DNA of 64,000 nucleotides from contig CM067369.1 in the NCBI GenBank assembly GCA_034401795.1, positions 186,920,742 to 186,984,741 on the forward strand, read 5' to 3'. The notes beneath the pieces were generated by a model. That model searched no databases and was not told the DNA's origin. It was given only the letters and a program-made list of their open reading frames with translations. This stretch comes from Chaetoderma sp. LZ-2023a (Eukaryota > Mollusca > Caudofoveata > Chaetodermatida > Chaetodermatidae). Every line of letters begins with the position of its first letter. Position 1 is the first letter of the stretch. The position numbers and the translations under genes were made by a program. Positions 20,858 through 31,054 of the stretch are shown here, piece after piece.

Positions 20858-21164
20858 TTCATATTTTAAACAGAATTAAATTTACAGAAATGGGGAAACT
20901 TGAAAGTACAGTCAAGCAACCTAATTCAAATGGCATAATTGTCTCTGGAGGCAACACAATATTCTTCTAATATTTTAGCCCCGAAAATGTTGCCTGTCAT
21001 TCTCTTGTTATTGATGTCTTTCTGTTTGTGATTTGAAATCCTCCCTCATCTCTGCCAGATAATAGGTATGGATGCTTGTATATTTTAGCACTATTAACAG
21101 CTTTTTACTAAACAAAAATTCCAATTTTTATATCATATTTTGACTCCTAAAGGGAAGTAATGGA
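20858..21164. other. PRIM2 intron, nothing recognised
   Basis: No repeat or coding feature seen. Confidence 0.5.
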
Positions 21165-21600
21165 GGAATCCAGTTCTAGCTATGCACCGCCCCTCTTTAG
21201 CTAAGCTCCACCCACACATCACTCGTGTTGGGATCGATCGATCCCTGAACTCCATGATTATTAATTTCCAGAACTATACAGGTAAACTGTTGAATATTTT
21301 GAAACTAATTTGACTTGGTGCTGTTGCTGAGGGCCCAGTCAAATTAGTTTCAAATTATTCAATAGTTTACCTGTATAGTTACCTATGGCAGCAACAGCGT
21401 CCAGTAAAATTAGTTTCAAAATATTCAACAGCATGTTTATTAAATAGTAGACATACAATTCGTACAACAACAATTAGTCAGTCATCAATTAAGCATTCGT
21501 GATGAACTTAGCTACGTCATTTAGGACATAGTGATTATGACGTCAGCCTACTTGTCACATAGTTAATTATGACATCATACAACTGACTGAGAAACTGGAA
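21165..21600 (+). repeat. R1 palindromic repeat, copy 5
   Basis: Full module order: CTCCACCCACACATC, GATCGATCGATCCCTGAACT, CTATACAGGTAAAC, a hairpin with a rearranged apex (21287-21432, with an internal inversion so that the ACTATACAGGTAAACTG arm appears twice), ACATACAATTCGTACAAC, AAGCATTCGTGATGAACTTA, and TGACGTCA. It abuts the PRIM2 exon at 21681. Confidence 0.75.
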
Positions 21601-21680
21601 TCCTACATTGTGGCAAGGATATATAGAAGCAGGTGTAAAGAAAAACTAAAGTTATCTTGATGACCCATGTACAAACACAC

Positions 21681-21863
21681 CTTGTCTACATCAATGGCCT
21701 TTGTGAATTCAATCCTCCAAAACTTAAGCGCCTGTTCTAAGCTAACTCCAATCCCTTTAAGGAATAGACCGTACTGCATGCGTCCGTAATGGCGCAAGTG
21801 ATGATGCTGCTTCATTGACTGGTGGAGGTGCTGCATACATGGAGGAAACGAGGTCTTCGCTAA
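21681..21863 (-). CDS. PRIM2: PRIM2 exon: first Fe-S cysteine
   Basis: The exon has 61 codons in phase 0, with acceptor gttgacag and donor AAG|gtgtgt. It encodes [16 protein letters not shown], then [13 protein letters not shown], then [14 protein letters not shown] carries the first [4Fe-4S] ligand (human C287), and [13 protein letters not shown] is one of the most conserved stretches of the family. The exon ends in DVDK and joins in frame to [11 protein letters not shown] of the next exon. It sits between the DIRS-2A intron and the Y/X/DIRS-1A intron. Confidence 0.95.
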
Positions 21864-21865
21864 CT

Positions 21866-22438
21866 GTCAACACAAACGAAAAATTTTCAGTACTGCTCAG
21901 AAAACTGAGGAAGCTAAAGATTTTGGCTGAGGACAAGCCACAGTGGGCAAAAGCAAAGAAGGACAGATTGCAGCTGTAGGATGTTTCTGCTACTACAGCC
22001 GCAGGATACAGTAATCATACACATACGACTAAGAAAACAAGCTTAACGATTTAATGGTTAACTAACCTATCAAGTGGTCTTGAGATATAGATATTTCCCG
22101 GTCCCGAAAAGAACATTTTAAAAATTAACCACTGGATTGACTAGCTCGATAACTGAGCCAGTCATTTCAGTAATGTTTTCAAACCAGAAATGTGGTTGCA
22201 CTACAACCATGAAGCTCGACTTTACAACTTTGCAATGAACTATGAAGCTAATGACTTGAAACATAAAATAAATACAGAAGGCTTATCAATACCCTTATCA
22301 ATAAATATTACCTTTTACCATTTGACCACAAAGTAATTGTCTCATCCCCTCCCATAAGCAAGTGTCCAAGTTTGAGTGCAATATGATTAACACATATGAA
22401 CTGCTAAGTTGGGGTAAAATCAAAATGTTATCGTTGAA
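21866..22438. other. PRIM2 intron with one R2 unit
   Basis: An R2 core (CTGGATTGACTAGCTCGATA and complement) lies at about 22070-22185. The rest is unrecognised AT-rich sequence. Confidence 0.45.
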
Positions 22439-22442
22439 TAAA

Positions 22443-22492
22443 CGAAATCAAGGATTTCTTTTTTCACGAGAGAGTTGATACTTACCTCCCTA
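22443..22492 (+). repeat. DIRS-2A left terminus, 50-bp arm
   Basis: Perfect 50-bp inverted match to 22723-22772, so a single strand could fold the 3' end of the element into a long hairpin. Contains the complement of GGTAAGTAT. Confidence 0.93.
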
Positions 22493-22653
22493 ATACTTTT
22501 GATATTGCTAAATATTGGCTTTCACCCAATAAACACTCAGATTAAAACAGTTAGGTGCCCCTACTGGGCAGGGAGTCAGAGCGTAGTCTGGCGGATGCCA
22601 GCCCCACCACCGCGCATGCGCAGACTAGCACTTCCTCTGACTAATTTATTGGC
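22478..22653 (+). repeat. DIRS-2A left inverted terminal repeat
   Basis: About 176 bp, complementary to 29191-29367. Includes GTTAGGTGCCCCTACTGGGC and CGCGCATGCGCAGAC. Confidence 0.92.
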
Positions 22654-22722
22654 TGATACACATGCAACTATAAAGAGCCTGAAGACCGAGCCTCTGTGGG
22701 GTGGAGAGGCCGGGTCCGTATC

Positions 22723-22822
22723 TAGGGAGGTAAGTATCAACTCTCTCGTGAAAAAAGAAATCCTTGATTTCGTTTATTTCACATCAAGAGTATACTTACC
22801 TCCCTAATACTTTTGATATTGC
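22723..22822. repeat. DIRS-2A internal complementary region
   Basis: 22723-22776 is the reverse complement of the left terminus. 22777-22822 is the reverse complement of the right terminus. The junction reads GATTTCGTTTA|TTTCACATC, so it mirrors exactly the joined ends of a circular copy. Confidence 0.93.
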
Positions 22823-23353
22823 CAGAATTCGACAGTGAATTCGGCGGGAGGGAGGCGAGGTCAAAAGACCAGCTCATCCCTATACGCTTTTCTGCGTTTA
22901 AGGCACTTAAACTTCTGAAACTGTATGAAAAACAGTCAGGATTTGACTAAGCATCGGATAACACCCCCGATGAATGAGAGATGACCGAATGTCATATGCG
23001 CTCCCCCCCCCCCTCCTTCCTGGGAGGAAGAGTCGAATGACCTCAATGTCCTATACGCTCTCTACGTACAAGTGCCATGTACTACAGGACAGAAACGAAA
23101 AAAATCCATTTTCGTATACTCTCAACAATGAACCACATAAATACACAAAACCATCATCATATTAATAAAGGGTAACGTGACAAGACAATCAACAATGGAC
23201 AACACATACACAAGACTGACCTTGTTGAAATGGCTGCTGACATCCTCTTCCCATAGGTGAAGAACGATGCAGTCCCAAATTAGTGGTTGTTTCCATAAAT
23301 TAATTGTGAAATATATAAGCAATGAGGAAACCCCATCAAAAATATATGCCTAG

Positions 23354-24487
23354 TTATTTTTTCAAAATCGACAAGGCGAGAGGATTAGAGGTGTCACGGA
23401 GATAATGGTCTGTAAAACTTGACTCACAGTGCCACTGAGCCACCGACATAATATCATCCACAGGGACCCCATTAAATAGGGCAGTGGATGTCACTACGCC
23501 GCGGACACTGTGAGCCTTGGCCACGTCAACCTGCTTCCCGGTGGCGGATTTATGGCAAAACTGAATGCATTCTACAATCCACTTGGAAATGGTGTCCTTA
23601 GAAGCCCTGCCATGGGGTTCAATATATGACAACCATAACGCCGACTGGTCGGTGCGCCACTCCGCCGTACGTTGTTTGTACCGGCGAAGCGCCCGGACGG
23701 GACACCATGCTTTAGAATTAGGATCATATCTAGTTAAAGCAGGCAAAACAATAGGTTGACCTGGATATTTCAACGACTGATTTTTAGCCAAGAAATTAAT
23801 CCTAGGTAGCAGCTTAAGGCCTTCCCCTGAAACCACAAAACGGTCATCCTCGGCTGATAAGGCATGAATTTCACTCCTACGCCTAGCCGAGGCCGCAGCA
23901 ATTAAAAACACAGTCTTCAGTGTTAATAGTTTCATAGAAATGGAACTAAGTGGTTCAAACGGCTTATCACCTAGTACTTGAAGCACTAGCGATAAACTCC
24001 AAGACGGAATCACAGGTGGATTCCTTGGTCTTAGATTGCCCATGCCTTTAATTAATACATTTAATGTATTTACTTCATCACTTCACCTCTTAGCCAAGCA
24101 AGGAATAACAGACATTAAAGCTGACTTATAACCAGCAATAGAGTTAGGCTTGAGGCTATAGGCATCATAGAGGTGACAGAGGAAATCAGCTACTACCTGA
24201 ATAGATGAATCCATTGGATCAATACATCTTTTTGAGCACCATTCTGCAAATCTGTTGATTTTATAATTATATGCTCTGGAGGTTGACCCCCTCCTGGCTT
24301 TGGCCATAAACATGGCTGCTTGCTCAGAAAAGCCCTCCTTAATTCTAGATTCCTTGACAACATCCACGCAGTCAATCTGAACATTGACGGATTGTTGTGA
24401 AGGGCCTTGCCCTGGAAGATAATATCGTCCATCAGAGGCAGAGGAACCGGATTGCAGACCAGAAGGTCCAGCAGATCCGTATACCAT
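23354..24487 (-). pseudogene. DIRS-2A tyrosine recombinase with one nonsense codon
   Basis: The frame runs from MVYGSAGPSGLQSG to the C-terminal LSILKK. All catalytic motifs are visible: the SARRRSEI arginine box, HSVR (HxxR), AQWH and FTDHYLRD with the nucleophilic Tyr. A single change makes a Gly codon (GGA in copy 2B) into TGA at 24083-24085, just after PCLAKR. The two halves stay in the same frame, so this is a point nonsense mutation rather than an indel. Confidence 0.88.
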
Positions 24488-26203
24488 GATCGGCTTGGCC
24501 AATCCGGGGCGATCAGAAGCACTTGGCATTCCTCTTGTCTGATTTTCTGAAGCATTTTTGGAATCAGGATTGCTGGAGGGAATGCGTATGCATACATTCT
24601 CCCCCAGCTGATAGCTAACGCATCTGTTGCGAAAGCGCTTGGATCCGGAATCGGAGAGACGTACGTCGTCATCTTCGCATTCTTCTTCGTTGCGAACAAA
24701 TCGATGTTGGGTTTCCCCCAATGGTCGAACAGACGATCCGCCACACATTGATTTAGTTGCCATTCCATGGGTAAAACACTCATCCTTCGGCTCAATGAGT
24801 CTGCTAGCAGATTTAACCTTCCCGGAATATGAACTGCTTTCAAGGTAATCTGGTGATCCAGGCACCAACAAAGCAGTCTCCATGTCATCATACAGAGACT
24901 GGGCGACTTCGTTCCGCCCTGGCGGTTTATGTAAGTCACAACTGTTGAGTTGTCTGAACGAATAAGAACAATCTTGCCCTGAACTTTCTGTAAGAAATGT
25001 TCCAGGCCCAGGACTACTGCTCTTAGCTCCAGTAGATTTATATGTTCCTTTGACTGTTCCAGATTCCAAAGCCCTGATATCGTGGACTCTTCCAGGCAAG
25101 CTCCCCAGCCCTCCATCGATGCATCTGTATACACAGTCACCTGAGGGTGGGGAGGGGTTAGCATAACCCCCACCAAGAGATTCTCTGTGTCCAACCACCA
25201 TTGCAGGTGATGAATCAGAGGCGCCAACACTGACACATTCGAGTCCAGCGAACCTGTACTCTGGGTCCATTGAGTCATGAGAAATAACTGGATCGGCCGC
25301 CTGCGTAAGGCGGCCTGAGGAATGACTGGTTCCAATGAAACCATCAACCCCAGCATTCTCAAGTAAACCCCTGCCAGGACATGACGACTGTCGCACACTG
25401 ACTGAATTAATGAGATGAGTTTCTGAACTCTCTCCTGAGTAGGATAAACATATCCTGTCTCTAGATCGAAGAACATCCCCAGGTAAACAAACTTCTGGGA
25501 TGGAGTCAGCTCTGATTTTGGGAAATTGATCATCCAGCCTAAGTCTGTGAGAGTTTTCAAAACAATCTCCAGACTGGCCGATAAACTTTTCCGGGTGTGT
25601 GCTTTCAACAGCCAGTCGTCTATGTACGTGTGGACTGCTATGCTTCCCCTGCGGAGGTATGCGGTGATCGCAAGAATCACACGGGTGAAAACCCGAGGAG
25701 CCGTGGAAATTCCGAAGGGTAGCACCCTGAATTCCCACTGTCTGCCCTGGAATGCAAATCTTAGGAAGCGACGGAAACTCCTGTGTACGGGGATGTGGAA
25801 ATAAGCGTCCTTCAAATCTATCGACGCTGTCCACATTCCCCTCTCTAACCCCGCCAACACCGAGCGCACAGTCTCCATCTTGAAACTGGGCGTCTCTATG
25901 AACTTGTTCAATGGCTTGAGGTTGAGAATTGGTCTCCACCCTCCGGCGTTCTTTGTTACTAAGAACAGGGTTGAATAGAAGCCCGGACACCTCTGTGCCG
26001 GCTGAATAGCTCCTTTTTGTATGAGGGAATTTATTTCCTCCTCGATACACAACCTTTGATCTGGATCTCTCGGATTTGGAGTCCAGATCGGCACTAGAGA
26101 CAGTCATCGCAAGACTAAACGGTCCTGAGTTAACCGTTCCCACTCTTGCATGTGGTCGGCTAGCCGGCCTCCCACCGGTCCACCTAGGGATAGAGGTGGA
26201 CAT
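24083..26203 (-). CDS. DIRS-2A overlapping recombinase-side frame, 706 codons
   Basis: This frame stays open across the entire RT-RNase H gene in a different register and runs into the recombinase N-terminus until the TGA at 24083. The upstream ~570 codons are Ser/Gly/Arg rich with no recognised domain. The same frame is open in DIRS-2B and, over its RT part, in DIRS-1A. It may be an N-terminal extension of the recombinase protein or only a low-stop shadow; I cannot decide from sequence alone. Confidence 0.5.
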   Translation of the reverse strand: MSTSIPRWTGGRPASRPHARVGTVNSGPFSLAMTVSSADLDSKSERSRSKVVYRGGNKFPHTKRSYSAGTEVSGLLFNPVLSNKERRRVETNSQPQAIEQVHRDAQFQDGDCALGVGGVREGNVDSVDRFEGRLFPHPRTQEFPSLPKICIPGQTVGIQGATLRNFHGSSGFHPCDSCDHRIPPQGKHSSPHVHRRLAVESTHPEKFIGQSGDCFENSHRLRLDDQFPKIRADSIPEVCLPGDVLRSRDRICLSYSGESSETHLINSVSVRQSSCPGRGLLENAGVDGFIGTSHSSGRLTQAADPVISHDSMDPEYRFAGLECVSVGASDSSPAMVVGHRESLGGGYANPSPPSGDCVYRCIDGGLGSLPGRVHDIRALESGTVKGTYKSTGAKSSSPGPGTFLTESSGQDCSYSFRQLNSCDLHKPPGRNEVAQSLYDDMETALLVPGSPDYLESSSYSGKVKSASRLIEPKDECFTHGMATKSMCGGSSVRPLGETQHRFVRNEEECEDDDVRLSDSGSKRFRNRCVSYQLGENVCIRIPSSNPDSKNASENQTRGMPSASDRPGLAKPIMVYGSAGPSGLQSGSSASDGRYYLPGQGPSQQSVNVQIDCVDVVKESRIKEGFSEQAAMFMAKARRGSTSRAYNYKINRFAEWCSKRCIDPMDSSIQVVADFLCHLYDAYSLKPNSIAGYKSALMSVIPCLAKR
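24193..26094 (-). CDS. DIRS-2A reverse transcriptase-RNase H, core intact
   Basis: The 633-codon frame makes cDNA from the element RNA. It has GGWRPILNLKPLNKF, motif A SIDLKDAYFHIP with the catalytic Asp, LPFGISTAPRVF, the YIDDWLLKA catalytic box, and KFVYLGMFF. RNase H motifs follow (YTDASMEGWG, LLELRAVVLG, LIRSDNSTVV, NLLADSLSR). After these comes a DIRS-type extension (NIDLFATKKNAK, FATDALAISWGRMYAYAFPP). The methionine is downstream of a stop made by a 48-bp deletion at about 26105, so the normal N-terminus is lost. Confidence 0.85.
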   Translation of the reverse strand: MPIWTPNPRDPDQRLCIEEEINSLIQKGAIQPAQRCPGFYSTLFLVTKNAGGWRPILNLKPLNKFIETPSFKMETVRSVLAGLERGMWTASIDLKDAYFHIPVHRSFRRFLRFAFQGRQWEFRVLPFGISTAPRVFTRVILAITAYLRRGSIAVHTYIDDWLLKAHTRKSLSASLEIVLKTLTDLGWMINFPKSELTPSQKFVYLGMFFDLETGYVYPTQERVQKLISLIQSVCDSRHVLAGVYLRMLGLMVSLEPVIPQAALRRRPIQLFLMTQWTQSTGSLDSNVSVLAPLIHHLQWWLDTENLLVGVMLTPPHPQVTVYTDASMEGWGACLEESTISGLWNLEQSKEHINLLELRAVVLGLEHFLQKVQGKIVLIRSDNSTVVTYINRQGGTKSPSLCMMTWRLLCWCLDHQITLKAVHIPGRLNLLADSLSRRMSVLPMEWQLNQCVADRLFDHWGKPNIDLFATKKNAKMTTYVSPIPDPSAFATDALAISWGRMYAYAFPPAILIPKMLQKIRQEECQVLLIAPDWPSRSWYTDLLDLLVCNPVPLPLMDDIIFQGKALHNNPSMFRLTAWMLSRNLELRRAFLSKQPCLWPKPGGGQPPEHIIIKSTDLQNGAQKDVLIQWIHLFR

Positions 26204-26285
26204 AAGGAGTGCAAGAGCGGCACTGTCTCCTTTGCCAGAAACACCGGCGTGGTTCTCACCGCGGTAACCGTCCCATCAGGAACGA

Positions 26286-28290
26286 TTACCCCGCCCAGAT
26301 CCTCGCGCGCCACGACCAGCACCGCGCGCACCTCGGTGCGCGGGCGGCTGCCTGGCTGACTGCGCCTGAGGAGCCTGCGGCCCCCCTCACTGCTGGCCGA
26401 ATCGCACGCGGCCGAGGCCGACGCTGCGATGGTGGTTGGCCTCTGACCTGGCCACTACCACCTCGAGCCTGCAGGGGACGATACGCAGGGGGTGCGGCGC
26501 GAACATTGGCACGACGAAGCACCTCAAACTGCTCGCGCAGCGCCCTCTGGTTATTGACCAGAGTAACCGTCTCCTGGAGGTGCCTACATCCCTCACCTCC
26601 AAAGAGACCAGGACCTGTCATAGGCGTACGTAGTAGCCTATTGTAGAGGTCCTGGGACGGGCACAGATTATCCAAGGCAAAAGTGCGCCTTGCCCGGACA
26701 CTCCTGGTCACCGCCCGCGTCATACAGTCCAGAGCCAGGTTGATACCATCCTGGATGGCTCGCTGGACTGTGACCGGACTTGGCTGGCGCGATGCGGATG
26801 CTGTTACTACCCCTTGTAACAGCTGGGAGACGTGGGACAGAGCGGCAATCGAAGCCCTCCCACTCTCCTCCGCATCACGTGTCAGAACGGGAGCCTGGCC
26901 GCGCATCCTCACCCAAAGCCGCGCGGTCATCCACGCTCGGCTTAGGTACCACACCGTACCGCTGGTAGTCCAGGGGCACGATGCGGCAACGCCTGGCCAC
27001 CTCGCGCGGGGCCTTAGCGAGACGTCCACTCGACTTAATGGACGTCTCCGCCGCCTCGAACATGTCAACGACATGCTCTGCCAGCGGCAGAGAAGGCATA
27101 GCGTTAGCAGTAGGCTTACCAGCTAACCACGGCCTGTGATCACGCTGGCTAGCCGACTGCTCCACGGGCAGATCTGGTCTAACACTCACCAACCACTGGC
27201 AAGCGTCAGACCAATCCTCCTCCGTGGCTAGCTGCGAGCGCTCTACAAGACGGGGGCCTTCGTCTTCCTCCTGAGCGCAAGCAACAGAGCTTGACGGCGG
27301 ATACGCTGATATCCCTGGCAAGCCAGGGAGAACATGCGGGCCTGACAATACCGGCATGCTAATCTCACTGGCTTGACCAGGAGCAGGCGCCGTGGTAGAG
27401 CGCGGGGCATATACCGCCCCACCACGGCCCCGGCCAGCACCAGCGACACTCTCGGCAAGCCGAGGTATGCGGTAACGCTGGCCTTCAGCGCCCAGGGCCA
27501 CAGTCTGAACCGTGGATTCTACCCCTGGGAGAGTAGAACCGTGGAATAAGGCGCCTGTATTCCCCGCGAGGGGTGGACAGACGTCATAATCCATGGCCAC
27601 GTCCTCAGACGGCGACCCCAACAGGTAATCCTCATCCTCCTGGCCAGACAGATTAGACTCCGGGTCAGCAAAGAGAGCTAACCCGGACTGGCCAGGGAAG
27701 GTGCCATACGAGGTACTGGCACCCGCGGTGTGCGGATACCCCTGGACTGATAAGCAGCCCGCGGGTTCCAGCGACAACCATCCACGGTCCCTATTGGGCG
27801 CGGCAATAAGCCTGCTGCCAGGGTCGTGGAACGCCCCCTCTAATGGGGCCACCTCTGAATCTTCAAACAACGGAAGCGTACTAAGGAACGGTGATTCAGA
27901 GGTGGGGATTACCTGCTCCGAAGCAGATGATGAGGCCAACAAAGGATTTGGTCCAGGAAGCATGCCACGAAGCAACTCTGGAACCAAATCCTTTATTGTC
28001 CTCCTCATCTCTCCCAACATCTCGGTCCGGAAGGCCTCCATGTCCACCGCGGACGAGGCCTTCCTCTTACCCTTCTTACTTACCTCTTTTTTCAGCTTCT
28101 TCTTCTCCTCCTCCACCACCTTGTCCTTCGCCTGCAAGCACAAGAATTCGGACATTAGCTCGCACCCCCAGTGCTTACATATCTCGCAATTAAGCAAGGG
28201 ACCACAGGGGCTACACTGAAAACAGAGATGAGGACCAAACTTGTCCCTCAAAAATCGTCCACAGGACGCACAACCAGGTCTCTGAAAAAG
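26286..28290 (-). pseudogene. DIRS-2A gag-like ORF1, one frameshift
   Basis: The N-terminal zinc motif is CASCGRFLRDKF then CFQCSPC, LLNCEICKHWGC, followed by a Lys-rich coil (KKKLKKEVSKKGKRKASSAV). The second part (26286-27074) carries INLALDCMTRAVTRSVRARR and TGPGLFGGEGC, then an Arg/Gly/Pro-rich tail suited to nucleic acid binding. A 47-bp deletion relative to 2B at about 26880 shifts frame between the two. The zinc motif continues upstream of the nominal start through a ctttttcag acceptor-like site. Confidence 0.75.
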
Positions 28291-29190
28291 GCCAAAGGAC
28301 GAGGAGTATGAGCAATCTAGTTAAGCTTAGAAACTCACCAACTCAAGAGAAGGAAATGATCATAAAGATCATAATTTATCAGAAAACCAGCTTCGGACAA
28401 CTTTAATTGTTAATAAAGAGCAAGGCTGATTATGACGTCATTAATCCTATGACAGGAAAAAATCGATCCCCAACAAACATCCCAGTGCAAGAACGAATTG
28501 TATCTCTAACCAGAACATGTGCAGAATGGACATTTCGACTACACAACCATCAGATATATACTGATAACAATGGCAAATACTGTTAATTATCTCCCTTTCC
28601 TCTAAATAATTAACATCACCTCATATCAATAATTAGATACCTGACACCTTGTCTAGACAAACCATCCAACCTGATGAACTGGAGCACTCCACCAACTGAA
28701 CGCCTCTTAACTCTCTCCACCTCTAGGGGAAGGAATTGGATCAAGAGGGCAAAGTGAGAAGACCTTTATAATAGGCCTCCAACTCACTGGACATAGAATT
28801 TTTGGTTAGATAACCTAACAGTATTAGTAGGAAATGGAACCATGGTGGAGAGACACAAACCCTCTGCTGATGTGATGTCCATTATATTTCTTCACACAGA
28901 CCTGTGGACATAAACACAAAGAGAGATTAGTCTTATATAGCACCTAGTTGAAATAAACCAACTAAACAAGGCGCTTATCACGTTTAGCGTGAGTCCCGGA
29001 AACACATTACAACGGGACAAAACTCGCTAATTTTACTAGAAGTCACCTGATTTAAAGGTCCTGGGCCCTCCTCTGGCGAAGTCACTCTTCCTGCCATCTT
29101 TCTCAGGGATAAACTTCTAACAAACAGTCTCAAAAACACTTAGAATTGAGCCACGAAAAGCACTAGCACAAAAGCACGTGTAGACTCTCT

Positions 29191-29367
29191 GCCAATAAAT
29201 TAGCAAAGAGGAAGTGCTAGTCTGCGCATGCGCGGTGGTGGGGCTGGCATCCGCCAGACTACGCTCTGACTCCCTGCCCAGTAGGGGCACCTAACTGTTT
29301 TAATCTGAGTGTTTATTGAGTGAAAGCCAATATTTAGCAATATCAAAAGTATTAGGGAGGTAAGTAT
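29191..29367 (-). repeat. DIRS-2A right inverted terminal repeat
   Basis: Complement of 22478-22653. Ends AGTATTAGGGAGGTAAGTAT before the unique terminus. Confidence 0.92.
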
Positions 29368-29424
29368 ACTCTTGATGTGAAAACAAGAATTCCATGGAAT
29401 TAAATGTCTCGCCTGTCTCCTGTG

Positions 29425-29950
29425 CGTCACAGTTACCTTGACCATTGACCGTCTGACTAGGTAACCAGATATCCAAGCTTAGTTCCAAAAGGATTAACCA
29501 ATCCTGAAATATAAACGTCAATGATCTGCTAAACGCAAAAACTTAATGTTGAAATAACAGAATTCTGTATCACTGTCACAGTGACCTTGACCTTTGGCCT
29601 TGTGACCACAAAATCATCATGCTGCTTCCTAACATTATAGGTAACCAGGTATCCATGTTCAGTTGCAATAGGCGTAACCAATTCTGAAATATAAGCTGAG
29701 AAGTTTTGTTAAAAGCAAAAATTTTATGTTGAAAAAGCAGTTCTGTATCAAGGTCGCAGTGACTTTGACCTTGTGACCCCAACATCATCATGCTGCTTCC
29801 CATCATTATAGGTAAGCTTGTAGCCAAGTTTAGTTGCAATAGGCTTAACGAATCCTGAAATACAAGCTGAGAAGTTTTGCTAAACGCAAAAAAATTAATG
29901 TTGACGTCGCTGCCGTCGGAAAAGTGATAACTATGTCTTGCTTTTTCTGC
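29425..29950 (+). repeat. AGGTCA-type tandem repeat, left block
   Basis: Three degenerate units of about 150-180 bp each contain GTGACCTTGACCTTT-like half sites, CATCATGCTGCTTCC, and GAGAAGTTTTGCTAAACGCA. The block ends with GTCTTGC...CAGGCGAGAC. No coding frame. Confidence 0.65.
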
Positions 29951-29964
29951 TTCGCAGGCGAGAC

Positions 29965-30625
29965 AAAAAAGAGGAGAAAAAGAGGAAGAGGGGAGGGGAG
30001 GGGAGGGCAGGGCAGGGCAGGGCAGGGCAGGGCAGGGCAGGGCAAGGGAGGAGAGAAGGAAGGGGAGGGGGAGGGTCAGGAGAGGGAGATGGAGAGGGGG
30101 AGAAAGAGAGAGAGAAGTCAATGGCACGCGTGCAAGAGAGAGAGCAGTCAATGGCACGCGTGCAAGAGAGAGAGGGGGGGCAAGAGAGAGAGAGAGCGGG
30201 GGAGAGAGAGGCGAAAAAGAGAAAGGGACTGGGGAGAGTGGGCAGAGAGTGGAAAGAGTGGAGGGATAGACTGGGAATGAGTGAGTGAGGGGGAGTGGGA
30301 GAGAAAGAAAAAGAGGGAGAGAGAGAAAGAGAGGAGTGGGGAGAACGAGAGGGAGAAGGGAGGGAGGGTGCGAGGATGGAAAAGAGAGGGAGATTAAGGA
30401 AGGGGGGGGGGGGGGAGAGGATGAAGGGAGAAGCAGAGAGGAGATGAAGGGGAGGGGGAGAGGGCGGGGAGGGGGGAGACAATGGAAGTAGGGAGGGAGA
30501 GAGGGCAGAGAGAGGGAGACGAAGGGAGGAGGGCGAGGGAGGGAGAGATGGAAAGGGGGGAGGAAGGCCGAGAGGTGGGGGTGAGGAAAGGAGGGAGGGA
30601 GTTGTGTGAAGGGGGAGGAAGTGTG
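29965..30625 (+). repeat. Polypurine tract, about 650 bp, with (GGGCA)n
   Basis: Almost pure A/G on this strand. It includes several tandem GGGCA units at about 30005-30045, a GGGGGGGGGG run near 30405, and two copies of AGTCAATGGCACGCGTGCAA. Open frames in it are composition artefacts. Confidence 0.9.
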
Positions 30626-31054
30626 GATGGGAGGTATGATGTTATAATTGTTATTTTAAGATTGTTTTGCTATATTTAAGTTTATATTTCCAACACTGTG
30701 ACTAGCACCTCCACACATGTTGCTATAGTCATAAATACGCAGCCAAATTACCATTAGCAATAAAACATTACAAATTGGACATTTGACCTGTAAAATGATA
30801 CTTGGCATGCATTGTGGAACTAATACCTACATCCTAGAGAAAATATGTAGCCTCTACATAGCTACCATAAACGCTTTATACCGGCCTGTCAGCTACAACC
30901 ATTTGTTTATCCCGACGGGATCCCATAATTCTTCGCGCGCACGAGATTCCGATCTCGCTTATTATAAGGAAGTATGTGTCCAATGTTTGGTCCTGTATAC
31001 TTAACCAAAGATATGATACGAACTGCTAAGCTGAGCTAAATGGAAAATGTTAAT
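30626..31054. other. PRIM2 intron, nothing recognised
   Basis: Mixed-composition sequence with no repeat, gene or motif seen. Confidence 0.5.

Larger units (their letters stand above)
22439..29382 (-). mobile_element. DIRS-2A retrotransposon (family 2)
   Basis: This 6.9-kb element starts TAAACGAAATC and ends TTGATGTGAAA; both limits are fixed by comparison with DIRS-2B. Gag, RT-RNase H and recombinase are on the minus strand. It has inverted terminal repeats of about 176 bp and an internal complementary region. A few mismatches in the first 360 bp against 2B suggest about 99% identity and recent activity. Damage: a 47-bp deletion in gag, a 48-bp deletion before RT that creates a stop at its junction, and a nonsense codon in the recombinase. 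No target duplication is evident. Confidence 0.93.

Noticed and set aside
26209..27126. Several GC-rich plus-strand frames opposite DIRS-2A gag
   Set aside because: They are shadows of the GC-rich gag reading frame; only the gag frame shows homology between families.
29924..30679. Overlapping open frames rich in Arg/Gly/Glu or Ser/Pro in the polypurine tract
   Set aside because: They follow from nearly pure A/G composition; frames are open on both strands and have no domain.
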